Assembly (NCBI GenBank): GCA_037903475.1 | Contig: JBAJFG010000344.1 | Location: forward strand, 62,001 to 126,000 | Direction of reading: 5' to 3' | Length of the DNA stretch: 64,000 nucleotides | Source: Ancylostoma caninum | Lineage: Eukaryota; Nematoda; Chromadorea; Rhabditida; Ancylostomatidae | Shown: in pieces, positions 10,961-23,359 of the stretch | Position numbering within the stretch: position 1 is the first letter of the stretch | Layout of the letters: the number at the start of each line of letters is the position of its first letter | Program-made: the position numbers and the translations under genes | Notes under the pieces: generated by a model | What the model was told of the DNA's origin: nothing | Database searches by the model: none | The model's input: the letters and a program-made list of their open reading frames with translations, nothing else

Positions 10961-12014
10961 GAACACCTCCATTACCTGCTTTGATCTTGAGATTCAGAGC
11001 CATAGTCATGTGGATCCACAATTCATCACCCGTTCCAACACGTTGTGGAAATTCTTCTTCGAAATTTCGAAACCATCAAGGCTGCGAAAATTCTTCTTCG
11101 GAAATTTTAAACCTCCACCAAATTTTGTTTGGAAGTTCAACCGACTTTCCTCATCAAATGCTGGGAGGAATTTCAGGACCTAGCGTGAGCTTCGAGATTC
11201 TCAGATGTTTAATTAGGATATTTTCGAGAACTCCATAAAAAAAGTCTAGGGTCTTTCATAGTCTCTGCTACTGAAATGTCCACGCAGAACAGGATAGCGC
11301 GAAAACCTTCCGCCAATTTGAAACCACAGCAGACTTCATAACGAGAAAGGATAAGAGAATGGATTTACTGATAACAACAAATTGCTAATGGGATTCCAGA
11401 AGACCCGATCTTATTGATGATATGGAAGAGGAAATACCTGACAAAACCGTTACGCATAGCCATCAACACCTCGTCATCACTTTCCTCCAGGTTTCTTCAA
11501 AGTCTTCAGAGCTCTGACTTGAATGCAAGCATTAGTCGGGCCTTAGCTTCCAGGAAAATCGTTTTCGCTCCGCCACAGGATAGATCTAATGAAGACAGTA
11601 CTATGGAAGACCATTAGGAACTAGCTGTTGAATATTTCAAGGATGAAATGCGAAAGGCTGACGTGGTTATCCTAAAACGCCTAGGCCTTACGTCGTCATG
11701 GATAGCAGCTAAAGACATTTGGGTCAGCCTAGGAGAAGCCGAGAGAAAACCTAAAGCCGTTCTTCAGCTACAGGTAGTACGTAATATTTCGAAGCCGCTC
11801 TCAAAACATTATCGTAGAATTGCTGAACAGTCGTTTGATGAACACTGCTGTATTTGAAAAAACGAGTAGACTACAGCGTACAGAGGGAGGGTGGCTGGGA
11901 CTTCAAAGTGTGCATACTATGGCAAAACATAATCAAAGTGCAGTAGATCTTTGAAATGCTTCCCAAATAATGGCATGTTATTCCACCTGAATCACTTTTC
12001 AATGGATTTTCTGC

Positions 12015-12022
12015 CTATAAAA
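12015..12022 (+). promoter_or_regulatory. TATA box of gene A
   Basis: CTATAAAA lies 38 nt upstream of the gene A start codon, at the same relative place as in B and C. Confidence 0.6.
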
Positions 12023-12052
12023 ATCCTCCTGTAATCAAGAGGAAACACGACA

Positions 12053-13984
12053 ATGTTCACGCTTCTTCTGGTTTCGGTACGTTTAACCTGATTTTCTCTC
12101 ACTGATGAAAGACAACTCAAAATTTGATGTTAACCATGGATTTCATATTCATACCTAGGTTGTCTACCTCGCTACACCCTCCTTGGAATTCGCCATAGGT
12201 GAGCAATAGCAGAATCGCTACGATACACTTCAACAATATCATGTTCTTCAGACAACCAAGGCAGAGGCTGTATGATAGACCAACGGGCCAGAACAATCCT
12301 CTACGACTTCCATGCTGGGCTGCATGGTGATGGGACAGAAGTGGTGCGTAAATCACATAAGCGACAACGAAAAATAGCGTTGAGGGATCTGAGCTTTATA
12401 TCTGCCCAGACATTAATGTGCTGCATCCCTATGATGGGAAAGAGGCGTTGTACGTCAAGTGAGGAAGCGCTGCTCTTGCTTTTATGGGAGGATGGGGAGG
12501 GATGGGGGTCCCAATAAATAAAAAACCCCCAAGCTATTCCTTCAAAGCTGTTAACGAAGGTCTTAGAAATCCCGATATTCATAAGTTGGGCCAAAGATTT
12601 GAATCACTTCTTTTAATGAATCTCAATCTGAATTCGTGTGCTAGAGCACTATATTAGTATTATAGAAAGTCTTGAGATGACTTCCCAACTAACACTGGAG
12701 CATAATTCATGATAGGAAAAGAACATGTTGTTTTTTTTGTTTCCGATAGGGTAATTCTCAGACTACCATTTCCTACAACGGAATCATTTTGACATCTAAA
12801 TTCGTTTCCGCCGTCTCAAACAGATAGAAATTTACACTTTGAGTTCCTCTGTTCATGAAAAATACAATTGAAGTATGTCAGCTAAGAGAGTGCGAAAGGG
12901 TGAATGAGGGGAGGGGAGGGGGGGGGGGAGTGGAGACACCTTAGCGGCAATCGCGGCAGACAGAGTCTGGTCTCCCGGTTGTTTTTTCTGATTTTCACTT
13001 TTTGTTTCACTATTTTCTTCCTTTTTAGTTCCTCGTATAAGGATTTGTTATGTATGAACAATGCTTTTGATCACATTTCCACCGCTTCCTTAAAGTTTTG
13101 GAACTGAATGGAAAGGAAAACAAAATTAAGGGAGTATCTATGTGCGATGAATCCTAATACAAAAAAATTAAGCAAACGAAATAGTCAAAAAACCAAGAAA
13201 GTCATGGAATAAACCGAGGGACCTTGCAGACAGTGTGTTCGCCGTGGGTGCGGTAGAAGTCTGCACACAGATAACAGATTGAACCTACGTATACAAATAT
13301 CTCAATTTCAGGTTTACGACTGTGAACTGGAGAAAAAAGCCAGCGACGAACACAGAAACCCAGGAAGTGCTGGTGCATCCCAACTTTTCAAGTTCTCCGG
13401 GTGAATACTTTCACGAGTCATTAGGTTATGCTGTTCCACCACTAGTACACAACCTCTGATTTAGTGAACACACTGGAAGATCATTGGATGGGTTGCGAAC
13501 GATTCTGAATACGGTGGACAAGGAAAAGGTATTAGAAGCGCTCCACGTTGTTCTCCATAATTGCTCTTCACATGTTCCTGAAATCGTAGGTCCCGAAAGC
13601 AACTCGTTTTGGATGTTCGGCTAGACTGTACCGGGGTAGCGGAGCAGGCAAGCGTGGACAGAAATGGATATGCGTCTATGACAGGTGTCACTATTAGTAT
13701 CTTTACTTCTCTTTCTGTTCTATCCTTTATTGAGAAACTTTACACGTATTTAGTAAAACTGATAATTCGGAAATTATTAAGAATTTTTACAGCTAAGAGT
13801 TGAGAAAGCGTCGGTGGAGGAAAGCCCCAGCGATTGCACTTTCTACTCTGGCTCCACTTGCTATGTGCTCCACATCGTTCTTATGTCGCTGGTATTACTT
13901 CTCAAACTGCTACTAAGGCATTCTTGGTCCACCTTTCTGAATAAAGTTATCACAGCATTGTTTACGACCACATCTATTACTTAA
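12053..13984 (+). pseudogene. CAP/ASP-like gene A, degenerating copy
   Basis: Seven exons align to B and C: 12053-12076, 12159-12198, 12252-12343, 13312-13400, 13465-13528, 13590-13684 and 13798-13984. Splice sites and phases hold throughout, giving a nominal 196-aa frame. Signal peptide MFTLLLVS.., then GCMIDQ, YDFHAGLHGDG (the family FHNEL motif changed, after an in-frame 36-nt loss), VYDCELEKKA, VPKATRFGC and WICVYD. Exons 2-6 all carry in-frame deletions relative to C. The last exon has lost the DGES..GGK.C start and the family stop codon, so the frame runs on into former 3' UTR as a hydrophobic tail to a TAA at 13982-13984. The AATAAA at 13940-13945 falls before that stop. I infer a secreted CAP relative in late decay, though the open frame leaves some doubt. 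Confidence 0.7.
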
Positions 13985-14104
13985 ATGTGAACAGAAGCAC
14001 GTTGTCCCAGAAATATTGGTCGTTCTTGAGTGCCACTTTCCAAAATGCAAAACCCAATTCAAACTTGGATTTTTCTTTGAATGTTATGATCAGCATCTTC
14101 AACT

Positions 14105-14260
14105 GATCCGTGCAATGCTATCAGATATGTAAAAAAGTTTCCGCTCTTTTCTAAGCAAGACTGGGTTTTTATTGAAAAAGAAACAAAGCGGATAAATCAA
14201 TCAAAGAATTGGCCATCGTTGGCTATAGCATTTTCCCATCCTTCTGGGAGTCACTGTGAC
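14105..14260 (-). pseudogene. Mariner transposase C-terminal scrap
   Basis: The minus strand reads PEGWENAIANDGQFFD followed by a stop, a typical Tc1/mariner transposase carboxy terminus (LPxRWxKVIAxxGxYF). Nothing upstream remains recognisable. Confidence 0.7.
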
Positions 14261-14370
14261 AGTGACTATTTGGCTCAAATTCGACATGATTGTTCCTGTA
14301 ATACACAATGATGTTGATGCAAATTGAAACAAATATGTACTGAATATTACTAACAGATGTCAAACCCACA

Positions 14371-14840
14371 AAACTAACCAGCGAAGGATATCAGGGAGTA
14401 CGGCACGTCGTAACGAACCAGCACATGCAGTTTTTGATGCTGATCTTAAATTCGTTTTCGTGTTCTGCCGCGGAGTCCTTTGGAAAGAGGTACATAGCGT
14501 GACTCTAGCTTACTCAGAGCGACCAAAATTTGTCATATTGGATATATTTCCCAAAACGGGAACTTATCTGGATCCAAGAAAATTTTGTAAGTATCAATTA
14601 ATTTTAATTAGTTAACAAGTTTGAAATAGTTTTCGCGCATATTTTCAGCAGAAATTAACTGGAAGGACAGGATTACCAGGTCTAGGAGAGCCGGAATTAT
14701 GCCACGTAATTCTTCATAAAAAGCTCCTCAGCGAAAAATGGAAACGGATTTGAGATCAGCATCAAAAACTACGACGGCATACACTCCGTTACGAGTTTTC
14801 GGACCCCCTAGCATCCTTCCCTGATAAGCCAGCGTTTACA
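14371..14840. repeat. Foldback element of about 470 bp
   Basis: The arms at about 14375-14475 and 14735-14838 are imperfect reverse complements, sharing TTTTTGATGCTGATCT, a CGTAACG core and TATCAGGGA near the ends. The middle has no coding signal. Non-autonomous DNA transposon or MITE. Confidence 0.65.
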
Positions 14841-15470
14841 AAGCATTTGCAAGGATAACTAACTATTTCTACTACTTACCGCTAGAGGGCGAAAACAGCT
14901 CCGCATACCTAATACTTAAGTTGTGGGAAGAAGAAAACAAAAGTCATTGGGGTGAACAAACTCAAAGGAGGATTCTCAGTACACCTTCATTGACATGAAT
15001 TTTCAAGACTCAAAGCTTTTTTGTTGGTGGTTCAAAGTAGTAATCTACGAGACAGACGTCTGACGAACAATAGTTTCTAAATAGATTCAATCCTTTATTC
15101 AAACGAGTTTTTATTCGGTGTGAAACGGTGCACGTTTTCACATACTTCCAATCGTAGTCCACTTCCTCGGTATATAGTGAATGTTTCTTATGTCATAATT
15201 TCCGTTCTCATGAATAATTCTCATGAATAATTCTTGATCCTCTATCTCCCCCCCCCCCCTTTACGCCTGTGGAGAAAGCATAGAAGGAGAGTGACGTCGG
15301 TTTAGTGAGTGCCTTTGTTATTCATTTATTTATTTGATTATTGGTGCACTCAAGGTGCGCAAGCCTAAACGACTCGCCCGATAAGAAAATGGTTGAATGC
15401 TAAGTGCGACTATAAACAGAACGAACAATATTTGGAGTTGAGAATCAAAACAGATGTGATAAAAATGATA

Positions 15471-16741
15471 TTAGGTTGGTGCAAAAATAACGCGCGTTTT
15501 TCGCTGCTTCATCTTCGGTGCAGAAAACTTCCGGCATTTCTTGTACCGCTATGAGAGTTTGTATATGTTTTTATAGCAAATTTTATGGCCTTTTCAGATA
15601 TCTTATGCATTTTGAACGGAATTCACGTTTTCGGTGGATTTTTAGTTCTGGAACGAAAGACTCGAAAATATATTTTTTGCCAAACTCACTTCAGCGAGCT
15701 AGAACTCGGTGGCATCGCAGCTGGAACCGCTCGGAATATCGCCATAGTTTTGGCTAAAGAAGTGTGAGCGAACGCATTTCGCGGAGCTGCCTCCGGATTT
15801 TTTCGACGTGGTGTGCCTTGCTTCGAAAGTAATGAATGTCGCATAGGTCTTCCTGGGGATTTCGACCCCCAACTGATGGCAATCATCAAAGAGCATCCAT
15901 TCAAAACAACGTATTTGGTTTTGCAGAACCTCGCCGGTAATTGCGCTCAAACCATCCCTTCCCTTTGCAAGAATGGGATGATGAAAAAGCTCGACGAGTA
16001 GATGTCACGTCTACTGAACGAGTATCAAACTGATCCTCGTTGAGAGGTCTGCCTCGCGCCTTTGTAGTGAAAGAATTGCGACCAAACACTTGGTCGCTTA
16101 GTAATAAAATATGAAGTGTAGACCCTATACGACAAAATAAAGTGCCTTGCTTAACAGTTGGACGAGAAGGATGCATTGAAACACCTCCAAAAACCGAAGC
16201 AACACCTAGTCAAGGTCACGACGACTTTGTAGTGACCTGCTGCAAAAATTACTCACTACAGCTCATTTGGTGCTTCTCACCTGAAACGTACTTCCAATAT
16301 GTAAGTGAAATAAATGGAAAACTCCACTGTGTGAGCCCGACTTTGCTCAAGAAAATGGATTCTACTCTCCTACACAGCACCGTCCATCCATATCTCGCAC
16401 TCCAGAGCCCCTACAGGCTGGAGCAAGCGGGCTAGCAAGCTCTGTCTCATATATCATAATCAGCAAACTTCTCGCTCACCGACTACCACTTCCCAGAGGA
16501 TTTGGACGACTTCTTCCGGGGGAATTTTTTCGAAGACTGAAGGCGCAACAAAATTGCTTTCCGGGAGTTTGTCGACGCCCTATTCGAGTTGTATGGTAAT
16601 CAGAGAACATCTACCTTGTTGCCAAAGATTTGCGGATTACAGCATTTCTAAGCACCTTTGGAAAGACCGATTTTAGAATTTTTTTTAAAAGGGGTTCGGA
16701 ATCGAAAGCATGAAAACACGCATTATTTTTGCGAATATTCG
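15471..16741 (+). mobile_element. Near full-length dead mariner element
   Basis: The left end TTAGGTTGGTGCAAAAATAA, preceded by TA, is the classic mariner terminal repeat. The right end carries the partner GCATTATTTTTGC, with decayed outermost bases. The length of about 1.27 kb is normal for the family. Transposase pieces follow in order on the plus strand: ERKTRKYIFCQTHF, the helix-turn-helix part PQLMAIIKEHPFKTT, GMMKKLDE, KPKQHLVKV.., ITHYS and a DDFFRGNFF-like stretch. Many stops and frameshifts interrupt it, and the first catalytic Asp region (normally DEKW) reads KYEV, so it is inactive. Confidence 0.88.
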
Positions 16742-17440
16742 AATGACAAGTTGAACCTCTTTCTGGGACATAGTCATCTCTTGACGGGACGGTACCTAAA
16801 GAACCCTAAGGTCGACCGTAAAAAGTAAGACGCGTCATGTGCATTGCAGAACTCACGTTCTCAATGGCGATAGCAGCAGTCGTAATGCAACCGTTTGATA
16901 TGGGTAACTAGCCGTTTTCTTTTCTCACATCCGCCATGACCTTACAAATTGCCATGACTTGGCGCCTGGTAGATCTTTCGAATTCAGCGAACAGTATGCC
17001 GGAAGAGAAACATGGGACTAAAAGATAGCTAATGTAGGCGATGAGATGAACTACAGCTTGTTAATTTGAGTCGAACCACATTTGTCTCTTTCAAGAGCCC
17101 AATTTTTTAATGAACTAAATAATAACATGGCGCAGGCTTGTCGTTCGCGTTCAATCAATACGGCTCAGTTGTTGAGCGAAATTCAAAATTTAAATTCAAT
17201 TTCATAAGATGTCCGTACACCTACCATTCGACCTACTATTCAAATTGTGAGTGTCCGAATAATCCAATAACGGGAATTTCGAGTTATCTGAATTATATTC
17301 GAATACTTCCTCATCGCTCTCGCATCCTCTCTACTTTGAGAAGCCACCTCAGGTGCCATCAAAGCGAGCTCAAGACGACAACTCACGCCGAAAGCGATCG
17401 CGAGCATGAAGACTACTCAACGTTTCCTCTTGTTTTTCAC
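16742..17440. other. No gene recognised
   Basis: Spacer between the mariner and the LINE remnant. No exon or repeat structure seen. Confidence 0.45.
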
Positions 17441-18060
17441 GGTTGCCCGAGAGCTCCCAACGCCATGCAAAATCATGAAAAAGATCATGGCAAAAATCAT
17501 CCTGGAATGGATCCAGTAAATAAATTGTATCCCAGAGGAGCAATTTGCCTTTGTTCCAGGGTGCTCCACCTCCACTCCACTGAGCGATGGTAAATCCGTA
17601 GAAGTCATTTACTTTGACCTCTGTAAGGCTTTTGATACAGTAGACCACCTCAGTCTCATTGCTAAACTTGAAAGTATCGGGATAAGAGGTAAAAACCTCT
17701 TGTGGTTCGCGTCCTACCTAGACAATTTTCCATATGTTTCGATGAAGTGACATCCTCGAGAAAGCCCTGCTCCTCGGGGGTACCTGAGGACAGCGTACTT
17801 TCCCCAATACTTTTCAACATTCCCACCATGGATCTCCCCGATACCCTGAAAACCGATCCTAGAATTAAAATTGCGGCATATGCTGATGACATAAAAATCT
17901 ATGCAGCCTTCAATTCTACTGACAGCCAAGTTGTCCATGAAAAATTGAAGTTTGCGGTCGAAGCAATGTTAAAATAGGGCAATAAGTGGAAAATTAGGAC
18001 AAATGTGTCTAAAAGTCACGTGCTGAAGTTGGGTGAAATAACGTCGAATACCGAATATGA
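17440..18060 (+). pseudogene. LINE reverse transcriptase palm fragment (CR1/jockey-like)
   Basis: The frame-shifted translation holds motif A as VIYFDLCKAFDTVDH (about 17603-17647), a GIRGKNLLWFASYL block, SGVPEDSVLSPILFNI (motif B region) and motif C as AYADDIKIY (about 17878-17904), followed by the SKSHVLKLG segment. In-frame stops occur after VSMK and after AMLK, and a frameshift lies before motif A. A decayed non-LTR retrotransposon of the same broad type as the 4.05 kb element, which holds the part that would follow. Confidence 0.85.
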
Positions 18061-20101
18061 TGTCCCACTAGGGGTGCAGCAGAAAGAGGCCGACCTTCCC
18101 CTAAGCAACGGCGAGGTGCACACAATGTCAGCAAAAACCGCCCTCTTTGCCACCCCCCCCCCCCATTCCCTCGTCTAACGCCCGCCTTTTCATGACCCCC
18201 CCCTCTCTGCTCCCGCATGTTTTCTCTGTACACTGAGCAGTTTCAAGGAAGAAAACACAAAGAAACGCATTGAAAAGTACAAAATTGGAATAAGACAACC
18301 TTGAAGTCGATCTGCGTCTTTTCTTATCCGATGCGACCGTACAGCCAACAAGAACGATGGGGATACGTGTGAAAACAGGATTGATTGGCAGCGCAAGCGA
18401 GAAATCGGATTCAGCGCTGGCATTTGCGCGTCCAAGGGCTCGGTTCCCGGCGGCTCCAAAAAATTTTTGCACAGGTCGGAACCGCTTCAAGATTTAGTGT
18501 GGAGTGGAGAGGATGGAAAGATTTGGAAATGAAGGGAGAGAAGCGAAATCGATCGATTACACGTGCGAGAATTTGCCTGCATGGTCCATCTCTGTGGTAA
18601 ACTGGGGTGACATAGATTTCGTACTGAAGTTCTCTAACTCGGAATCAACAGATGTTTCCAACATGTCCATAGAGGACGATCAGCTCTATCTTTTCTCAGA
18701 GTTTCAATTTTCTAGAACTTCATCTGTTTTTGGGAGCTCGATGGGAAATCGGTGGGAAATTTGACGAATTTGCCATCGATTTCTCATCTGAATTGCGAGA
18801 AAATGAGCGAACTTCGTGAAGCCAAATTCTGTACTTAAATGGGAAATTCCCTCATCTAAAACTCATAAAAGAAAAGTTTCCGTGATATCTGCAAATTGCT
18901 TCTCAGTGATTTTCCAAACAGATTTACTCCATTTTCACCATCTGTTCAAATTGCGAGAATTTCACTTCTTCAACTCCCATGAGGAGAGTTTGCCTTCTAC
19001 CGGAATTTCACTCCATTTGCGTGATGGAACTCCAAACATTGATACTTCATCCCCATTATCGCCTTCCAATGCTTGCTCGTTGAGTGAGTTAGATGGGAAA
19101 TTTCTACTTGGAGATCCAAAAATTAGAAAAACTTCACATCGAGCTCCCAAAAAATTTAAAAAGTTCTGGAAAACTGGTACGCTGGCAAAAGAAAGAGCCG
19201 ATCGTCCTCTATGGATATATTGAAAAGCGTTTGCTGATTTCCCAAGTCACCCTACTTTTCCATGTTCTGATGGGCTCTGCAGGCGAACTATCGCATGTGC
19301 AATCGATCGATCTCGCTAAGCACACATTTCTTCAAAATTTTCACCCTCTTAACTCCAACTTCATTCTGAAGTGATTGTGAGCCGTGCAAAAATCTGTTGA
19401 AGGCGCAGGGAAATCGAACCACTCCTGTTTTAACACGTAATGACGTGATCGTTCTAGCTGGCAAAAACGGACCGTTTGTCATAATGTCATGAAACAAGCA
19501 TGAATTTATATTCAGTGTCAAGCCATCCCTCTACTTACACTACCCCACCTCTCCAATACGACTCTCCTCCCCCTTCCCACCCCCCCCCCCCATACGACCC
19601 CCTCATGGGAAATTCCCATCGGACACTTGAATCTGGACGGGAACGTGGCACAAACGCGGAAACGTAACCGAAACGTGGCAGAAACACTGGAACAGTTGCT
19701 TATTTTATCCCATACACGAGATTAATGAGTGAGTGCTAGAGACAAAGTGTTGGTTCGCTGTTTGAACAGACCCTTGGGTGGTTCAATGGAAATGAGCAAA
19801 AAAACTTGTGAGTCAAGACTTGAAAACTTGTGAGTAAAGCTCCGCTCCGGATTTCAGACCACACTCACTGGGATCATTGGAAGTCGATAAAGTGTCAAGC
19901 ATGATGTACTGAGAATAACCCCTCCGAGTTTGTTGACTTCAGTGAATTTCCTTTTCCTCTTCCCACAATTTACCTAGTAAGGCAGAGGTCTGATGAGAAT
20001 GCTGACCAAAAAAGTCTTGGTTCCAAAAAAAATTCTAAAGGCAGCAGGAGCTGAAATTCTCGACTCTGAGCTGAGCTGCAGGTGGTGAAGTACAGACTCG
20101 G
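18061..20101. other. No gene; weak foldback and C-runs
   Basis: Homopolymer C runs occur near 18155 and 19580. At about 18705-19175 an imperfect inverted repeat shares TTTTGGGAGCTCGATG with CATCGAGCTCCCAAAA, suggesting an old MITE. The ORFs here (for example 18816-19223) show no domain. Confidence 0.4.
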
Positions 20102-20413
20102 CACATCATAAATGTGAAACGAACACAGACAATGATGGCTTACCTACAGAGAAAATGCAACATTCGCGCGCGGACGAGTTTTCCCCGGCGCAAAAGCTAG
20201 TGCGGCGCGTGGTTTTGGCCGAGTCCCGCCATGAAACCCTGTGAATTGAATGCATTTCGTTTTCCTTTGCGCAAAACCACGCACCGCAATGGCTTTTTGC
20301 GCCGGGGAAAACTCGTCAGCGCGCGAACACGCCCAGGCGTGTTCGCGACGAATGTTCCATTTTCTCTGCAGGTAAGCTATAATTGTCTGTGTTCGTTTCA
20401 AATTTATGATGTG
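20102..20413. repeat. Long-arm foldback element (MITE gamma)
   Basis: The ends are CACATCATAAAT and its reverse complement. The first ~65 bp of each arm (through AACGAACACAGACAAT and GCTTACCT) match at about 90%, and GC-rich inner arms follow (GACGAGTTTTCCCCGGCGC). It lies about 240 bp beyond the end of gene B and is absent after genes A and C, so it inserted after the duplications. Confidence 0.85.
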
Positions 20414-20591
20414 GTGAGTCTGAATTTCATGATCCACAGCTCGGAGTCGAGGATTTCAACTCCTGCTGCCTTTAACGAGTTATGCACTTTGGATGTCGCT
20501 CAAGAACGACCATTATTTTTGGAACAATTTAATATGCAGTTTCCGTCTACATTTAGATTATATATCCAGCAATAAACAATGCTGCGATGAA

Positions 20592-20597
20592 TTTATT
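20592..20597 (-). terminator. Polyadenylation signal of gene B
   Basis: AATAAA on the minus strand, 57 nt after the gene B stop codon. The same 3' UTR sequence follows gene A. Confidence 0.6.
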
Positions 20598-20653
20598 TAG
20601 AGTAGTGGACCAAGAACGCTCTAACAGGAGTTCGAGGAGTAATACCAGCGACA

Positions 20654-23076
20654 TTAGAACCATGTGTAGCACAGATCCCAAGCGCATGTCGACCCAGGAT
20701 AGAAGGTGCAATCGCTGTCTTGTTTGCAGGACTTTCCTCCATCGACGCTCTCTCCGTCCTTGGGCCTGAAAATTCTTGGTGATTTTTGAGTTATCAGCAA
20801 TACTAAACACGTATATAATTTCCAAAAAAGGATAACACTGAAACAGAGAAGTAAAGGCGCTGATAGCGACACCTCACTTTACATCATAGATGCATGTCCA
20901 ATCCTGTTTGGGCTTGCCTGTGTGCTTGTTTCGCTTCAGTCTTCCCGTACATCCAAAACGAGTTGCTTTCGGATATTTGATCTACAATTTTGGCAATATG
21001 CGAAGTGAATAGAGAACAGCGGGGAGCGCTCTGAATACCTGTTTCATAGCTGCCTCGTCGCTGTACAAGGTCCTCAGAATCTTCTGCAACCCCTCGAGAA
21101 CTCTACCATCGAATTCACTAAATCAGAGTTTGTGTACTAGTGGTAGAACAGTATAACGACATCACACATGAAAGTATTCACCCGGAGAAGCGGACAATCC
21201 CGTGGGATGCATCGGCACTTCCTGGGCGTCCTACTTCGGAGTCAGCTTCTTTTTCTAGTCCACAGTCGTAGATCTGAGATAGAGATATTTGCATACGCAG
21301 GTTTAATCTGTTAAAGGTGGGAGAGGCGTTGGCGTAGAACTTTGACCGTAATCACATCAAATGGCCGCAATCAAGACATACACACGGTCTGCACGGTCCC
21401 TCAGTTGTTCTTCTTGACTTAGGAAAAAATAGGAAAAAAAAGAAAACAGTCAAAAAATGAAGAATATCAGGAACAACAATCGGAAACCCTGTACAGACTG
21501 TGTCGACCGTGATTGCGGTCAAAGTCCCCTCATTGGTCCTTCCTAAGCTAGCACACTTTAATTGCATTTTTCATGAGCACCGAGATTCAGAGTGTAAATT
21601 GTGGCCTGTCTGACATGGTAAAAAGCAGCTGAAATGATAAACTGATTCTGTTATAGGGAGGGGTAGTCTGAGAATTTTTTTTTATGGAAAACATCCACAG
21701 GATGGGCCACTATTGCAGGACAAGCATGTTTTCTCCCATTAAGAAGCATGTTCTGCTTTGAAGCCACACTTAGGGTGGAAGTCGTCTTGAGACCTTTTTT
21801 TTTGATGTGCTTCGTCGGGGAACACAGCTGCGAAGATATTAGAGAGATAGAGAACGCGAGGAATAGTGCCGTATTTGGAGAGGCAGACGAGAAATGCAGA
21901 TCATAAGCACAAATACTCGCCTATCGTCGTTCTTGAGACTACTATATCAGGACAGTGCACTGGCACACAAGTCACGTTTGATCCAGGGCTTGGTCAACAA
22001 TGCTTAGGACCTTTCATTGACTCGTCCCATTGCCCAGATATCAGTCAACAAGGTAGTGTATTTCAGTGATATCACAGACAGAGGCTTGCTCTAAACCTCA
22101 TCCGGATTCGGTTTCGTTACAATAGCGATTCAAAAAGTGGAGGGTAGGTTGACCCCCAACAATTTGCGCGCAACGACCTCACTCAGCGTCTAAGGGCTTG
22201 CCTCAAAGCTGATGTAGGACATCCCAAGGCGACAGGGTAGCTTCTGTTCAATGTGAGGCACCAGACATAAATCCTACTATGATCCAGAGTATGGGACACT
22301 TATTTTCTGTGCGCTCTTTCCTTTGTTATCGCATCGTTGGTTTATGAAAGCTGAGGTTTTGGAGACCTCCATCGATATAGGTTTGAGGAGGTGCTCAAGT
22401 GGAAAAAAATTCGTGCAGAAACCGTTTGCTTAATAATAAGCAGCTTCCGCTTATTTTTCTCCGGGATATTTTCCGATTTCACCCGTAAAATACACGTGAA
22501 TGTCTACGAAATAAGTGAAATCTGCTGTAATTTTTCCATCGTAGTGACTTCGAGACCACTTCTCCCCCCCCCCTCGCTCAACCCCCAGTGAAAGGAAGGG
22601 TATTGTTAGCTTCCATGGCGCATAACGCCTTTCCTCTTCAGTGACTTCACAAGGATATATAATATCACAGCAATCAAATGATTGGGCATCTAGAGAACTT
22701 CCCTCAGTGCTAATTTGCGTTATCGCTCATGAAGTTTACGCACCAGTCCGTACATCTCTTGTCCAGGCTTCTCTCCATCTCCTCTTGCGATGCGTTGGCG
22801 CAACTCATTATGGAACTTGTCGATGGCTTCTCTAAACTGTCGATCCACCGAACAACCGCTCCCTTGGTTGTCTGAAGAATATGTTATTGTGAAAATCTAT
22901 CATTATGATTCAGTTGTCGTCTACCTACGACGCTTTCCAAGGAAGTGATGGGTAAAGCAAGGCAGAGAACCTGAGAATGAATATGAAATACATGGTTAAG
23001 ATCAAATTTTAAGATGTCTTTCAGCTGTTAAAGGAAATCAGGTTAAACGTACCGAAATCAGAAGAAGCGTGAACAT
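20654..23076 (-). CDS. CAP/ASP-like secreted protein, gene B (194 aa, seven exons)
   Basis: Exons in coding order: 23053-23076, 22925-22970, 22744-22871, 21182-21273, 21039-21117, 20878-20981, 20654-20765. All junctions are GT..AG and the phases join to one open frame ending in TAA. The start MFTLLLIS opens a hydrophobic signal peptide. Mature protein: DNQGSGCS, DKFHNELRQRIARGD (the CAP HN helix), MYGL|IYDCGLEKEA, a middle exon with LEGLQKILRTL, KYPKATRFGCTG (equivalent to the region after the CAP HYTQ motif), WTCIYD, and a tail with C-x5-C-x7-C-x4-C ending CYTWF. Eight cysteines. Known hookworm ASPs are secreted CAP proteins of about 200-220 residues; here the stretch carrying the cavity His and Glu residues is missing. 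It lies on the left arm of the palindrome, head to head with gene C. Confidence 0.85.
21820..21955 (+). repeat. Dispersed repeat, copy 1 of 3
   Basis: Shares AGAGGCAGACGAGAAATGCAG and flanks with about 33955-34090 (opposite strand, the palindrome partner) and with 61500-61640 outside the palindrome, so it predates or is independent of the palindrome. Confidence 0.6.
22391..22560. repeat. Short relative of the 41.9-kb TIR element
   Basis: Begins GTGCTCAAGTGGAAAAAAATTC and contains the element's characteristic CGCTTATTTTTC and AATCTGCTGTAATTTTTCC strings. The palindrome partner is at about 32935-33095. A short non-autonomous copy of the 41888-42816 family. Confidence 0.6.
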
Positions 23077-23105
23077 TGTCATGTTTTCTCTCGATTACAG
23101 GAGGA

Positions 23106-23113
23106 TTTTATAG
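23106..23113 (-). promoter_or_regulatory. TATA box of gene B
   Basis: CTATAAAA on the minus strand, 37 nt from the start codon to the near end of the start-proximal region, matching the spacing in genes A and C. Confidence 0.6.
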
Positions 23114-23359
23114 GCCGATAATCCATTAAAAAGCGCTTCAGGTGGAATAACATTTCACTCAAGCATTTCAAAGAGCTATCTGATTATGTTTTGGCTTGGT
23201 GCGCACACTTTGAAGGCCCACCCACCCTGACTGTGTACGCTGTAGTCTACTCGTTTCTTTCAAATACAGCAGTTCTAATCAAACGACTGTTCAGCATGTC
23301 TACGATAATATGTTGCTCTGACCCTCGCTACTCCCAGGGTAACTCAGAAGTCTTCAAAA

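Larger units (their letters stand above)
6770..13984 (+). repeat. Segmental duplication block carrying gene A
   Basis: Collinear with about 28340-34900 (and inverted to about 27600-20540). Matching anchors are 6780-7110 with 28430-28720, 8560-8825 with 29260-29520, 10545-10900 with 29570-29830, 11250-11640 with 30140-30590, 11700-12350 with 32050-32740, and the seven CAP exons. This copy alone carries the 7950-8553 insertion and the Penelope-like insertion (about 8850-10535), and lacks the 1.45-kb insertion found in both palindrome arms. Its 3' flank after the gene matches locus B better than locus C. Confidence 0.85.

Noticed and set aside
10617..11183. 188-codon plus-strand ORF
   Set aside because: It is antisense to a mariner transposase remnant of which two other copies exist; the plus frame is not kept in those copies.
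13461..13691. Minus-strand ORF over gene A
   Set aside because: Antisense to exons 5 and 6 of gene A, which align in frame with genes B and C on the plus strand.
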